Below, one piece after another: positions 1-10,724 of a stretch of 64,000 nucleotides of DNA. The stretch's first letter is position 1; every line of letters begins with the position of its first letter. The translations under genes were made by a program, and so were the position numbers. The notes beneath the pieces were generated by a model. It was not told where the DNA came from. It ran no database searches and worked only from the letters and a program-made list of their open reading frames with translations. The stretch comes from Lysobacter defluvii IMMIB APB-9 = DSM 18482 (GTDB lineage Bacteria > Pseudomonadota > Gammaproteobacteria > Xanthomonadales > Xanthomonadaceae): assembly GCF_000423325.1 (NCBI RefSeq), contig NZ_KE384007.1, positions 189,491 to 253,490 on the forward strand, read 5' to 3'.

Positions 1-1
1 G

Positions 2-466
2 GTCGCCGGCCAGGCGCCCGGGCGCAAGGTCCACGAAAGCGGCGTGCCCTGGGACGATGCCAGCGGCCGCCGGCTGCGCCAGTGGCTGGACATCGACGAG
101 GCGACCTTCTACGACCCGCAAAAGGTCGCACTGGTGCCGATGGGCTTCTGCTACCCGGGCAAGGCCGGTTCCGGCGATGCTCCGCCGCGCCCGGAATGCC
201 GCGCCACCTGGCAACCGCGGCTATTGCCGCTGCTGCCCAACATCGGCCTGGTGCTGGCGATCGGCCAGTACGCGCAGGCGTACCACCTGGGCGATCGCCA
301 CAAGGGCAGCCTGACCGCCAACCTGCGCGCCTGGCGCGAGTTCCTTCCGGGGACGCTGCCCCTGCCCCACCCCAGTCCGCGCAACGTGGCCTGGTTCAAG
401 GCCAATCCGTGGTTCGAAGGCGAGGTACTGCCGGAGCTGCGGGCGCGGGTGCACGAGCTGCTGTAG
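2..466 (+). CDS. Uracil-DNA glycosylase family protein, 5' end outside window
   Basis: The frame is open from the first bases of the window, so the true start lies upstream; about 154 C-terminal residues are visible. The visible part opens with GQAPG, the active-site-like motif of the uracil-DNA glycosylase superfamily, followed by VPWDDASG. Near the C-terminus it has PHPSPRN, matching the HPSPRN motif that contacts DNA in this superfamily. Proteins of this type remove uracil or related damaged bases from DNA; the exact substrate of this subfamily is not evident here. The gene converges on thiL, with 28 bp between the two stop codons. It is truncated by the window edge, not by mutation. Superfamily membership is fairly secure; the subfamily is not. 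Confidence 0.75.
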   Translation, partial: VAGQAPGRKVHESGVPWDDASGRRLRQWLDIDEATFYDPQKVALVPMGFCYPGKAGSGDAPPRPECRATWQPRLLPLLPNIGLVLAIGQYAQAYHLGDRHKGSLTANLRAWREFLPGTLPLPHPSPRNVAWFKANPWFEGEVLPELRARVHELL

Positions 467-494
467 CCGGCAGCGAGCCGCAATGCCGTATCCC

Positions 495-1436
495 TTAGCC
501 GAAGTGCTCGTACCCGGTCTTATCGGGTGCCCATGGCCGCCCGCCCCCATCCCGCATCACCACGTGGGAACCGCCGACGGTCCTTCCAATACGGGCCACT
601 GCGACGCCGGAGACCGCGGCAGCGCCTTCGATGCGGCGGGCCCGTTCCACGGGCGCGGTGAAGCACAGCTCATAGTCGTCGCCGCCCGCGGCCTGGAAGG
701 CCCGGCGCTGCTCCGGCCCGACTGCGTCGCGGAGGGCGGCGGACGCCGGCAGCCGGTCCAGCTCGACCTCTGCCCCCACGCCGCTGGCCCGGCAGACATG
801 CGCCAGGTCGGCGAGCAGGCCGTCGGAGACGTCGACCGCGGCGGTGGCGATGCCGGCGAGCGCACGGCCGAGCTCGACGCGGGGCGTGGGTCGGTCGAGC
901 CGCTGTCGCAACGCGTCGGGGGCGCCCTGCTCCAGCAGCGCCAGGGCCGCCGCGGCGTCGCCCAGCGTTCCGCTGACCCAGATGTCCTCGCCGACACCGG
1001 CACCACCGCGCAACAGGGCACGGCCTGGTTCGACGAAACCGTGCGCGGTCACGCTGACCGACAGCGGGCCCCGCGTGGTGTCGCCGCCCACGAGGGCGAC
1101 GCGATGCAGCGCCGCCAGTTCCAGGAAGCCGTCCAGGAACGCGTCCAGCCACGCCACGTCGGGCGCCGGCAGGGACAGTGACAACGTGCACCACGCCGGC
1201 TCCGCGCCCATCGCGGCCAGGTCGGACAGGTTCACCGCCAGCGCCTTCCAGCCGATGTCGGCCGCGGCGGTGCCCGCGGGAAAGTGGATGCCCTCGTTGA
1301 GGGTGTCGGCGCAGACGACGAGCTGGCGGCCGGCCGGGACCTGCAGCAGTGCGGCGTCATCCCCGATGCCGAGCGCCACGTCCGCACGGGCGGGGATGCG
1401 CCGGCGGATGCGGTCGATCAGGTCGAACTCGGCCAC
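495..1436 (-). CDS. thiL: Thiamine-monophosphate kinase ThiL
   Basis: ThiL phosphorylates thiamine monophosphate to thiamine diphosphate with ATP, the last step of cofactor synthesis, in the cytoplasm. The 313-residue protein has the usual family length. It carries GIGDDAAL (residues 23-30), the Mg/ATP-binding Asp pair typical of the PurM/ThiL fold, then CADTLNEGIHF (about 42-52), GGDTTRG (about 117-123) and DVSDGLLADL (about 206-215). It is the last gene of the minus-strand run ribE-ribB-ribH-nusB-thiL and starts 9 bp after the nusB stop, so it is very likely cotranscribed with them. nusB-thiL adjacency is widespread in gammaproteobacteria. Confidence 0.96.
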   Translation of the reverse strand: MAEFDLIDRIRRRIPARADVALGIGDDAALLQVPAGRQLVVCADTLNEGIHFPAGTAAADIGWKALAVNLSDLAAMGAEPAWCTLSLSLPAPDVAWLDAFLDGFLELAALHRVALVGGDTTRGPLSVSVTAHGFVEPGRALLRGGAGVGEDIWVSGTLGDAAAALALLEQGAPDALRQRLDRPTPRVELGRALAGIATAAVDVSDGLLADLAHVCRASGVGAEVELDRLPASAALRDAVGPEQRRAFQAAGGDDYELCFTAPVERARRIEGAAAVSGVAVARIGRTVGGSHVVMRDGGGRPWAPDKTGYEHFG

Positions 1437-1445
1437 GGCCCGAGT

Positions 1446-1910
1446 TCAGCGCCGGCGCGCGGCCTCGACCTCGGGCTGGCGCCACTGCGCCGCGGCGCGG
1501 TCGAGGACGCCGTTGACGTAGGTGTGGCCGTGCTCGGCGCCGAAGCGCTTGACGCCCTCGATGGCCTCGTTGATGACCACCCGGTACGGGACGTCCAGGC
1601 GGTGGACCAGCTCGTAGGCGGCGATGCGCAGCGCAGCGAGTTCGACCGCGTCCACCTGGGCGATGTCGCGGTCCAGGTACGGCGCCAGACCCGCGTCCAG
1701 CTCGCGGCGGTGCTCGATGACGCCGTTCACCAGGTCCTCGAAGTAGGCCAGGTCGGCGAGCTCGCGGGCCTGCTCGTGGGCGAACTGGGCGATCACCTCG
1801 CGGGCGCTGCCGCCGGACATGCCCCAGGCGTACATGGCCTGCAGCGCGCGCTTGCGGGCCCGCGAGCGGGTCACCGGGTCGATGCCGTCGTTGCGCCTGC
1901 GGTTGTTCAT
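1446..1910 (-). CDS. nusB: Transcription antitermination factor NusB
   Basis: NusB binds the boxA RNA of rRNA leaders together with NusE (S10) and takes part in processive antitermination. The 154-residue all-helical protein begins, after a basic N-terminus, with the family-typical [14 protein letters not shown], and later has [13 protein letters not shown] and [11 protein letters not shown], the conserved helix near the C-terminus. Its ATG overlaps the ribH stop codon by 4 bp (ATGA), which indicates translational coupling. The ribH-nusB pair is one of the most conserved neighbourhoods in proteobacteria. It lies downstream of the FMN riboswitch, so part of its expression may respond to flavin level. 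Confidence 0.96.
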   Translation of the reverse strand: MNNRRRNDGIDPVTRSRARKRALQAMYAWGMSGGSAREVIAQFAHEQARELADLAYFEDLVNGVIEHRRELDAGLAPYLDRDIAQVDAVELAALRIAAYELVHRLDVPYRVVINEAIEGVKRFGAEHGHTYVNGVLDRAAAQWRQPEVEAARRR

Positions 1911-2392
1911 GCGTCGCCTCCGCGGAAGGCGTCCTGCGACAGCAGGTGCGCCATCTCGATCGCCGCCAGCGCGGCCTCCTCGCCCTTGTTGCCGTGGTTG
2001 CCGCCGGCGCGCGCCTCGGCGTCCTCGTGGCGCTCCACCGCCAGCACTCCGTTCATCACCGGCACGCCGTGGTCGAGCGCGACCCGCATCAGGCCCTCGC
2101 TGCAGCCGTCGGCGACCTGCTCGTAATGGCGCGTGTCGCCACGCACCACGCAGCCCAGGGCGATGATCGCCGCGTGCCGGCCGGCCACCGCCAACGCGCG
2201 CGCGGCGACCGGGATCTCCCAGGCGCCGGGCACGCGGACCACGTCCACGGCGTCCTCGTCGATGCCGTTGTCGGCAAGGGTCTGGCGCGCGCCCGCCACC
2301 AGGGTGTCGGTGATGCGCGGGTTCCAGCGGCTGGCGATGATCGCGTAGCGCGCGCCGGGCAGGCTGCGCAGGTCGCCTTCGAGATGGGCCAT
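1907..2392 (-). CDS. ribH: 6,7-dimethyl-8-ribityllumazine synthase
   Basis: RibH condenses 3,4-dihydroxy-2-butanone 4-phosphate with the pyrimidine product of the RibA/RibD branch to give lumazine, the riboflavin synthase substrate. The 161-residue protein has the substrate-binding SRWN near residue 21, the VPGAWEIP loop near residue 54 and [14 protein letters not shown] carrying the catalytic His region. These are hallmarks of the family, whose members form pentamers or icosahedral capsids. The gene lies 31 bp after ribB and overlaps nusB by 4 bp in the ribE operon. Confidence 0.97.
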   Translation of the reverse strand: MAHLEGDLRSLPGARYAIIASRWNPRITDTLVAGARQTLADNGIDEDAVDVVRVPGAWEIPVAARALAVAGRHAAIIALGCVVRGDTRHYEQVADGCSEGLMRVALDHGVPVMNGVLAVERHEDAEARAGGNHGNKGEEAALAAIEMAHLLSQDAFRGGDA

Positions 2393-2423
2393 GGACTCGG
2401 TCGTTGCGGGGGAAGCGGCCAGT

Positions 2424-3557
2424 TTAGCGTGCGTGCACGGCCTCGACGTACTCGACCACTTCCAGCCCGAAGCCGGCGATGCCGACCTGCTTGCGCGGGG
2501 TGCCGATCACCTTGAGCCTGCCGAGCCCCAGGTCGGAGAGGATCTGGCTGCCGGCGCCGTTCCGGCGCCATTCGGTCAGGCCCTGCCCCGCGCCGGGGGT
2601 GAGTTCCGGGCCGGCGCCCTCGGCCTCCGACGGGTCGCGGCGGATCCGAGCCAGCAGCGCGTCGGCATCGGCGTGGTCGGCCAGCAGCACCAGCGCGCCC
2701 CGCCCTTCGGCGGCGATCTGCGCCAGCACGTCGCCGACCGCCGGGCCGAAGTCGGGCCGCCGCCAATGCAATGCGTCGGCCAGCGGGTTGTGCACGTGCA
2801 CGCGCACCAGCGTCGGTGCAGCCGGGTCCGGGTCGCCGCGCAGCAGGGCGAAGTGCAGGCCGTGGCGCAGCAGGTCGCGGTAGGTGACCAGCCGGAACGG
2901 GCCGTGGTCGGTGTCGATGTCGCGTTCGTCGATGCGCTCGACAGTGTGCTCGGTTTCCAGCCGGTAGCGGATCAGCTGCTCGATCGAGCCGATCTTCAGG
3001 CCGTGTTCGGCGGCGAACTTCTCCAGCTCGGGCCGGCGCGCCATGGTGCCGTCGGGGTTGAGGATCTCCACCAGCACGCCGGCCGGCTCCATCCCGGCCA
3101 GCATCGCCAGGTCGGCGGCGGCCTCGGTGTGGCCCGCGCGGTTGAGCACGCCGCCCGGCTGGGCCTGCAGCGGGAAGATGTGGCCCGGCTGCACCACGTG
3201 CGCCGGCGAGGCGTCCGGCCGCACCGCGGTGCGGATGGTGTGGGCACGGTCGTAGGCGCTGATGCCGGTGGTCACCCCCTCGGCCGCCTCGATGCTGACG
3301 GTGAAGTTGGTGTGGTGCGGGGAGGTGTTGTCGCGGACCATCGGCGGCAGGCCCAGCTGGCACACCCGTTCGCGGGTGAGCGACAGGCAGACCAGGCCGC
3401 GGGCGTGGGTCACCATGAAGTTGATGTCGCTCGGCCGGACCAGCTCGGCGGCCATGATCAGGTCGCCCTCGTTCTCGCGGTCCTCGTCGTCGACGATCAC
3501 GACCATGCGGCCGGCGCGGATCTCCTCGAGCAGTTCGGGGATGGTGGCGAAGCTCAT
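2424..3557 (-). CDS. ribB: 3,4-dihydroxy-2-butanone-4-phosphate synthase fused to a degenerate GTP cyclohydrolase II domain (RibBX type)
   Basis: The N-terminal part (about 1-205) is a complete DHBP synthase: [16 protein letters not shown] (about 23-38), THARGLVCL and [14 protein letters not shown] are intact, so it should convert ribulose 5-phosphate to DHBP and formate. The C-terminal part (about 206-377) aligns in outline with GTP cyclohydrolase II ([13 protein letters not shown] at its start, [12 protein letters not shown] near its end). However, it contains no cysteine at all, so the three zinc ligands are gone, and the EGRGIGL and RDYG motifs are absent. I infer it is the RibBX variant described in proteobacteria, not a true bifunctional RibBA, and that a separate ribA exists elsewhere. 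The ATG overlaps the ribE stop by 4 bp. Confidence 0.93.
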   Translation of the reverse strand: MSFATIPELLEEIRAGRMVVIVDDEDRENEGDLIMAAELVRPSDINFMVTHARGLVCLSLTRERVCQLGLPPMVRDNTSPHHTNFTVSIEAAEGVTTGISAYDRAHTIRTAVRPDASPAHVVQPGHIFPLQAQPGGVLNRAGHTEAAADLAMLAGMEPAGVLVEILNPDGTMARRPELEKFAAEHGLKIGSIEQLIRYRLETEHTVERIDERDIDTDHGPFRLVTYRDLLRHGLHFALLRGDPDPAAPTLVRVHVHNPLADALHWRRPDFGPAVGDVLAQIAAEGRGALVLLADHADADALLARIRRDPSEAEGAGPELTPGAGQGLTEWRRNGAGSQILSDLGLGRLKVIGTPRKQVGIAGFGLEVVEYVEAVHAR

Positions 3558-4150
3558 GCTCGTTCTCCCAGCAGGCGCTCGACGTAGCGGGCGACCAGGT
3601 CGATTTCCAGGTTGACGGCGTCACCCGGGTTGGTGGTGGCGAAGGCGGTGTGCGCGACGGTGTGCGGCACCAGGGCGACCTCGAAGCCGCCGTCGTCCAC
3701 CGCATTGACGGTCAGGCTGACGCCGTCGACGCAGATCGAGCCCTTGCGCGCGATGTAGCGCAACAGGTCCTTCGGGGCGGTGAAGCGCCAGCGCTGGGCG
3801 CGGGCGTCGGGGGTGACCGATTCGACCGAGCCGACGCCGTCCACGTGGCCGCTGACCAGGTGGCCGCCGAGCCGGTCGTCCGGCCGCATCGCCCGCTCCA
3901 GATTGACCGGCGCGCCGGCCTGCAGGCGGCCCAGGGTGGTCAGCGACAGGGTCTCGTTGGACGCGTCGGCGTCGAACCAGTCCTGACCGTGGTCGACCAC
4001 GGTGAGGCAGACGCCATTGACGGCGATGCTCTCGCCCAGCTGGACGCGTTCGAACGGCAGCGTCCCGGTGGAGATGCGCAGGCGGACGTCGCCGCCGCGT
4101 GGCTCGCGCGTGGCCAGGCGGCCGACGCCTTCGATGATGCCGGTGAACAT
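3554..4150 (-). CDS. ribE: Riboflavin synthase alpha chain
   Basis: This enzyme dismutates two lumazine molecules into riboflavin and the pyrimidine precursor. I start it at the ATG giving MFTGIIEG, the nearly invariant N-terminus of the family; longer frames read back into the riboswitch leader. The 198-residue product shows the two tandem lumazine-binding repeats: SIAVNGVCLTV in the first half and GSICVDGVSLTV in the second. It is the first gene after the FMN riboswitch and overlaps ribB by 4 bp, so it heads the ribE-ribB-ribH-nusB-thiL operon. Confidence 0.96.
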   Translation of the reverse strand: MFTGIIEGVGRLATREPRGGDVRLRISTGTLPFERVQLGESIAVNGVCLTVVDHGQDWFDADASNETLSLTTLGRLQAGAPVNLERAMRPDDRLGGHLVSGHVDGVGSVESVTPDARAQRWRFTAPKDLLRYIARKGSICVDGVSLTVNAVDDGGFEVALVPHTVAHTAFATTNPGDAVNLEIDLVARYVERLLGERA

Positions 4151-4295
4151 CAGCACGCCCCCCACCGGCAGCCGGGGCCGGTCGGGCGTGCGGGGTCGTA
4201 GTGGTACTGGGTCATGAAACGTTTCCCGCGTGGAAGCCAGCGAAAAACGCCCCAAGGCAGGGCACGCGTGCGCCGCCAAGGCGGGTGCGCGGGCC

Positions 4296-4443
4296 GTCTT
4301 CTTTCATCCGGACTGTGACCGTCGGCTCCGGACTTGGACCGGATCTGCTGACCCTCCGGGGATCCGGAGGCGCTCGCGGGCTTGCCGGGCGTGTTGCGCC
4401 GCGGCCTACCGCCGGTGGGGAGTTGCACCCCGCCCTGAAGACG
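4296..4443 (-). promoter_or_regulatory. FMN riboswitch (RFN element) controlling the ribE operon
   Basis: Read on the minus strand, this stretch carries the conserved RFN signature in order: CTTCAGGGCGGGGTGCAA, CCCCACCGGCGGTAGGCC, GCCCGCGAGC, GGTCAGCAGATCCGG, GCCGACGGTCACAGT and finally CCGGATGAAAGAAG. The 5' CTTC and 3' GAAG ends close the basal helix. It ends about 145 nt upstream of the ribE ATG, leaving room for an expression platform. FMN binding is known to repress riboflavin genes through termination or by blocking the ribosome site. A short T run lies at 4242-4246 after a GC-rich segment, but I cannot prove a terminator. ribD is not behind this switch. Confidence 0.95.
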
Positions 4444-4534
4444 TCGTGTGTGCCGACGAAGCCGGCGCGCAGAGTCTACCAGTGCGAATGCGGGCACTGA
4501 TGGAACAGCGAGTCCGGAGTGCGCGCTCGAGGAG

Positions 4535-4570
4535 ATCGATTCATAGTTGTAAGAAATTGGTTAAAATGAG
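4535..4570 (+). promoter_or_regulatory. Probable promoter region of the Ax21-like gene
   Basis: Between the riboswitch and the ATG at 4633 lies a conspicuously AT-rich tract in otherwise GC-rich DNA, including TTAAAAT at 4561-4567, which fits a -10 box. No clear -35 hexamer stands at the ideal spacing. The tract is about 65 bp upstream of the start codon. The remaining bases of the 4444-4632 gap show nothing else I recognise. Divergent promoters for the ribE operon must also lie between the riboswitch and this gene. Confidence 0.35.
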
Positions 4571-4632
4571 CGGTCTGTCACGGAGTGGCAGCGCCGGCTT
4601 GGCCGGCTCCCCTGAAAACCAAAGGAAAAAGC

Positions 4633-5253
4633 ATGAAGAAGTCCCTGATGCTCGCCGCGATCCTGGCCGGCGGCGCTCTCCCGGCCCACGCCGCTGACCT
4701 GAGCTACACCTGGATCGAGGGCGGGTACGCCCAGCTGAACATCGACGATGACTTCCTCGGTGACCCCGAAGGCAAGGGCGGGTACGTGCGCGGCTCCTAT
4801 CAGCTCTCCTCCCAGGCGTACGTGTTCGGTGGGTACGCACGGGTGTCGGAGGACTACTCCTACGGCGGTGACCGGCTGGACGTGGACGTGGACGAGACCG
4901 AGCTGGGCTTCGGCTTCCGCATGGAGGCCGGCGACAACGTGGACTTCACCGCGGACATCGCCCTGGTGCGTCTCGGCGCCGACGCGGAAGTCCGGTTCGC
5001 CGATGGCGACCGCTTCGGACTGGATGACAGCACCAACGCCGGCCGCGTCACCGTCGGGCTGCGTGGCACCCCGTCGCCCCGCACCGAGGCGTGGATCAAG
5101 GGTGGCTACCTCGATGGAAGCGACCTGGACGGCGAGTTCGTCGGAACCCTGGGTGGCCAGTTCAAGTTCAACCCGACCTGGGGCCTGGTGGCGGAAGGCG
5201 AGGTGACGGGCGACTTCACCCGCTACTTCGCAGGTGTTCGCGCCAGCTTCTGA
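4633..5253 (+). CDS. Ax21 family outer membrane beta-barrel protein
   Basis: The start is placed at the ATG giving MKKSLMLAA, preceded by AAAGGA 6-11 bp upstream. The first 20 residues form a classical signal peptide ending AHA, with the mature protein starting ADLSYTWIEGGY. The mature 186 residues alternate polar and hydrophobic residues as in a small beta-barrel and end in F, as outer membrane proteins recognised by the BAM complex do. The SYxxxEGGY start followed by a repeated FGGY strand matches the Ax21 family of Xanthomonadaceae, linked in the literature to motility, biofilm and DSF signalling. The earlier claim that Ax21 is a secreted immune elicitor was withdrawn. It stands alone, with its own terminator. 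Confidence 0.72.
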   Translation: MKKSLMLAAILAGGALPAHAADLSYTWIEGGYAQLNIDDDFLGDPEGKGGYVRGSYQLSSQAYVFGGYARVSEDYSYGGDRLDVDVDETELGFGFRMEAGDNVDFTADIALVRLGADAEVRFADGDRFGLDDSTNAGRVTVGLRGTPSPRTEAWIKGGYLDGSDLDGEFVGTLGGQFKFNPTWGLVAEGEVTGDFTRYFAGVRASF

Positions 5254-5283
5254 TCCCGCGCGGCAATAGCCGTGCAGCGTGAC

Positions 5284-5312
5284 CGAACGGCCCCGCCACG
5301 CGGGGCCGTTCG
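5284..5312. terminator. Bidirectional hairpin terminator between the Ax21-like gene and ribD
   Basis: A 12-bp perfect stem (CGAACGGCCCCG at 5284-5295 and its complement at 5301-5312) has a 5-base loop and is followed on the plus strand by CGTTT. It lies 30 bp after the stop of the Ax21-like gene and 4 bp before the ribD stop read from the other side, so it can serve both converging genes. The T run is short, so efficiency is uncertain. Confidence 0.75.
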
Positions 5313-5316
5313 CGTT

Positions 5317-6480
5317 TCAGCCCTTGCCAGCGTCCCGCTGGCGGACCGGATGCATCAGCACCCGGATGTCCTCGCCGAGCTGGCGGGTGTCGACGATGTC
5401 CAGTTCCATCCGGTCGGCCATGCTCTGGATGTTGAGGCCGTCGAACAGCGGGCGCGCCTTCGAGCCCAGCAGCACCGGCGCCACGTACAGCAGCAGCTCG
5501 TCGACCAGGCCGGCCTCCAGGAACGCCGCGGCCAATGTGGCGCCCGACTCCACCTGCACCTCGTTGATCCCGCGTTCGGTCAGCAGGCGCAACACCTGGT
5601 GCAGGTCGAAGCGCCCGGCCTGCACCGGCGCGGTCGCCAGCTCGGCCTGGATGCCGCGGCTGAGCTTGGTGTTCGGCGCGTGGATGTAGAGCGTGGGGGC
5701 GTCGCCCTCGCGCACCCGTCCGCGGGCGATCGTCGCCAGGCCGGCATCCAGCACCACCCGCAGCGGCGGCACGAAGGGCGTGTCGTCGCCCAGCCGCACG
5801 GTGAGCTGCGGATCGTCCGCCAGCACGGTGCCGGCGCCGGTCAGGATCGCCCCGGAGCGCGCGCGCCAGTGCTGCACGTCCAGCCGCGAGGCCTCGCCAC
5901 TGATCCACTTGGACTCGCCGCTGGCGAGCGCGCTGCGCCCGTCGATGCTGGTCGCCAGCTTCACCCGTACCCACGGGCGCCCGCGGACCATGCGCGAGAG
6001 ATAGCCGCGGTTGAGCTCGCGGGCCTGCTTCTCCATCAGGCCGCTGGCGACCTCGATGCCGGCCGCGGCGAGCCGCTCGAATCCCGCGCCGTCGACCTTC
6101 GGGAACGGGTCGCGCATCGCCGCCACCACCCGCGACACGCCCGCGGCCACCAGCGCATCCGCGCAGGGTGGGGTGCTGCCGGTGTGGGCGCAGGGCTCCA
6201 GGGTCACGTAGGCGGTGGCGCCCTTCGCCCGGTCACCGGCCTCCCGTAGTGCGAGGGTCTCGGCATGCGCCTCGCCGGCGCGCTGGTGCCAGCCCTCCCC
6301 CACCACCTCCTCGCCGTGGGCCAGCACGCAGCCGACCATGGGATTGGGCCGGGTGGTGAAGGCGCCCCTCTCGGCGAGCCGCAGCGCGCGGGCCATGAGC
6401 AGATGGTCGGTCGCGCTGAAGGCCTCCGCGGAAGGCTCGCTCGGGGACGGCATCTTGCTTGGCGCGGGCGATGTGCTCAA
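5317..6480 (-). CDS. ribD: Bifunctional riboflavin pyrimidine deaminase/reductase RibD
   Basis: RibD deaminates the product of GTP cyclohydrolase II and then reduces its ribosyl side chain with NADPH. The N-terminal cytidine-deaminase-like domain has the zinc site: HAE at residues 72-74, EPCAHTG with C97, and TPPC with C106. The C-terminal reductase half starts near VRVKLATSIDGR and contains GAGTVLADDPQLTVR and VQVESGATLAAAFLE. The 387-residue length is normal. It is the last gene of the glyA-lipoprotein-nrdR-ribD run, 13 bp after nrdR, and is separated from the rest of the riboflavin genes by the Ax21-like gene, so the FMN riboswitch does not control it from this position. Confidence 0.96.
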   Translation of the reverse strand: MSTSPAPSKMPSPSEPSAEAFSATDHLLMARALRLAERGAFTTRPNPMVGCVLAHGEEVVGEGWHQRAGEAHAETLALREAGDRAKGATAYVTLEPCAHTGSTPPCADALVAAGVSRVVAAMRDPFPKVDGAGFERLAAAGIEVASGLMEKQARELNRGYLSRMVRGRPWVRVKLATSIDGRSALASGESKWISGEASRLDVQHWRARSGAILTGAGTVLADDPQLTVRLGDDTPFVPPLRVVLDAGLATIARGRVREGDAPTLYIHAPNTKLSRGIQAELATAPVQAGRFDLHQVLRLLTERGINEVQVESGATLAAAFLEAGLVDELLLYVAPVLLGSKARPLFDGLNIQSMADRMELDIVDTRQLGEDIRVLMHPVRQRDAGKG

Positions 6481-6493
6481 CGGTTCCTCCGGT

Positions 6494-7012
6494 TCAACGT
6501 TTCTTGCGGGCGGGCAATGCCCCGTCGTCGTCCAGCAGGGGAAGTTGCCCCTCCCCGGCGTTGTCGTTCTCCAGCCGGTCGATCTCCTCGCGGAAATCGG
6601 CCACGTCCTTGAAGTCGCGGTAGACCGAGGCGAAGCGCACGTAGCCCACGTGGTCGAGCTTGCGCAGTTCGCCCATGACGAACTCCCCCACCCGCATCGA
6701 CGGCACCTCGCGCTCGGCGCTCATGCGCAACTGGTGCACGACCGCGCGCACCGCCGCCTCGACCTGCTCCTCGGCCACCGAGCGCTTCTGCAGCGCCCGG
6801 TCGAACCCGGCCCGCAACTTGCGCGCATCGAATGCCTCGCGGCGCCCATCGGACTTGATGATCGCCGGCAGCTTCAGCTCGATCGTCTCCATCGTGCTGA
6901 AGCGCTCCCCGCAGGCCTCGCAGACGCGCCGGCGCCGGATGGTGGCGCCGTCGTCGGACACGCGCGAATCGATGACCCGGGTGTCGGTGTGCTGGCAGAA
7001 GGGGCAGTGCAT
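6494..7012 (-). CDS. nrdR: Transcriptional repressor NrdR
   Basis: NrdR represses ribonucleotide reductase genes by binding NrdR boxes when loaded with ATP/dATP. The 172-residue protein has the N-terminal zinc ribbon with C3, C6, C31 and C34 (MHCPFC and CEACGERF), then the ATP-cone domain from about 46 to 136 ([14 protein letters not shown] at its start). Its C-terminal tail of about 20 residues is acidic then basic (ending ARKKR) and slightly longer than in E. coli. It stands 9 bp after the lipoprotein gene and before ribD; nrdR-ribD adjacency is conserved in many gammaproteobacteria. No ribonucleotide reductase gene is in the window. Confidence 0.97.
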   Translation of the reverse strand: MHCPFCQHTDTRVIDSRVSDDGATIRRRRVCEACGERFSTMETIELKLPAIIKSDGRREAFDARKLRAGFDRALQKRSVAEEQVEAAVRAVVHQLRMSAEREVPSMRVGEFVMGELRKLDHVGYVRFASVYRDFKDVADFREEIDRLENDNAGEGQLPLLDDDGALPARKKR

Positions 7013-7021
7013 GGGGCGCGA

Positions 7022-7524
7022 TCAGTCCGGGTCGAAGTCCAGCGGGACCATGAATGCCATCCGCGTGGGCTCGCCGCCGCAACGACCGGGCCGAAATGCC
7101 ATGGTGCGGACGGTATCCTCCGCGGCGGCGCCGAACTCCACCGAAGTGGCACAGACCGCGCGTACCGACTCGAAGCGCCCGTCAGCCTCCAGGCGCACGA
7201 GCACGTGGGCACTGCCGGGCAGCTGCCGGCCCTCCAGCAGCGGATAGCCCGTGGCCGCAGGCATGTCCTCCATCGCAGGCGAGGTACACGTTCCGTCCGA
7301 GGTCCAGCCACGGGTGAGCGACTCGTACTCGGCGCTGGACACCAGCTGCACGCCGCCTCCGGTGCACGCGCCAGCCTGCTTGTCGTAGCGGACGCCCTCT
7401 GCCGCCGCGCCGCTGACCAGGCGCGCGGTCACCCGCTGCGCCCCTTCGGCAGGGGACGGCGGCGCACTTGCACACGCCGCCAGCAGCAGCGCGGCCCCCG
7501 ATGCGACGAGCAGCCCCCGCCCCA

Positions 7525-7528
<4 letters not shown>
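7022..7528 (-). CDS. Small lipoprotein with a TonB-C-terminal-like domain
   Basis: The start is the ATG that overlaps the glyA stop by 4 bp (ATGA), giving [11 protein letters not shown]; a longer frame upstream reads inside glyA. The product is 168 residues with a lipoprotein signal peptide, lipobox LAAC (Cys near residue 19). The last 70 residues ([13 protein letters not shown], then [14 protein letters not shown]) have the pattern of the TonB C-terminal domain, here with extra cysteines that may pair in the periplasm. It has no TonB-type transmembrane anchor or proline-rich spacer, so it is not a classical TonB. I infer an envelope protein of unknown function; its place inside glyA-nrdR-ribD offers no functional hint. 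Confidence 0.7.
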
Positions 7529-8778
<1,250 letters not shown>

Positions 8779-9004
8779 CGGGGGGCTCCGGGTCTTGGGG
8801 GTTCGGGCAAGTGTAGCCCGGGGGCGGGGAGTGGGCGGACGGGTACGGGAGCGGAGGGCGGAAACAGAAGTCCGGCAGTAACTGAATGCGCGGGCCGCGG
8901 CGGCTGCAGGGCGGCGGCGGATCGACGATAATGGCCGGCTATCGGATCACCTGACGCCCGGCCCCTGCACCGCAGGCCGCCGGGCGCACCCCTGCGGAGC
9001 CGCC

Positions 9005-10666
<1,662 letters not shown>

Positions 10667-10724
10667 GGGAACGGGGTTATTCCACGTATCCGTGGGGGGG
10701 CCCCGCGCCCACGCCGGTCGCGGG

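Noticed and set aside
4200-4296. Firm expression-platform terminator for the FMN riboswitch
   Set aside because: A T run exists at 4242-4246 on the minus strand, but I cannot find an unambiguous stem directly ahead of it, so I did not list it as a terminator.
8779-9004. Glycine riboswitch ahead of glyA
   Set aside because: The gap between glyA and ettA lacks the conserved glycine aptamer core and shows no tandem aptamer structure by eye.
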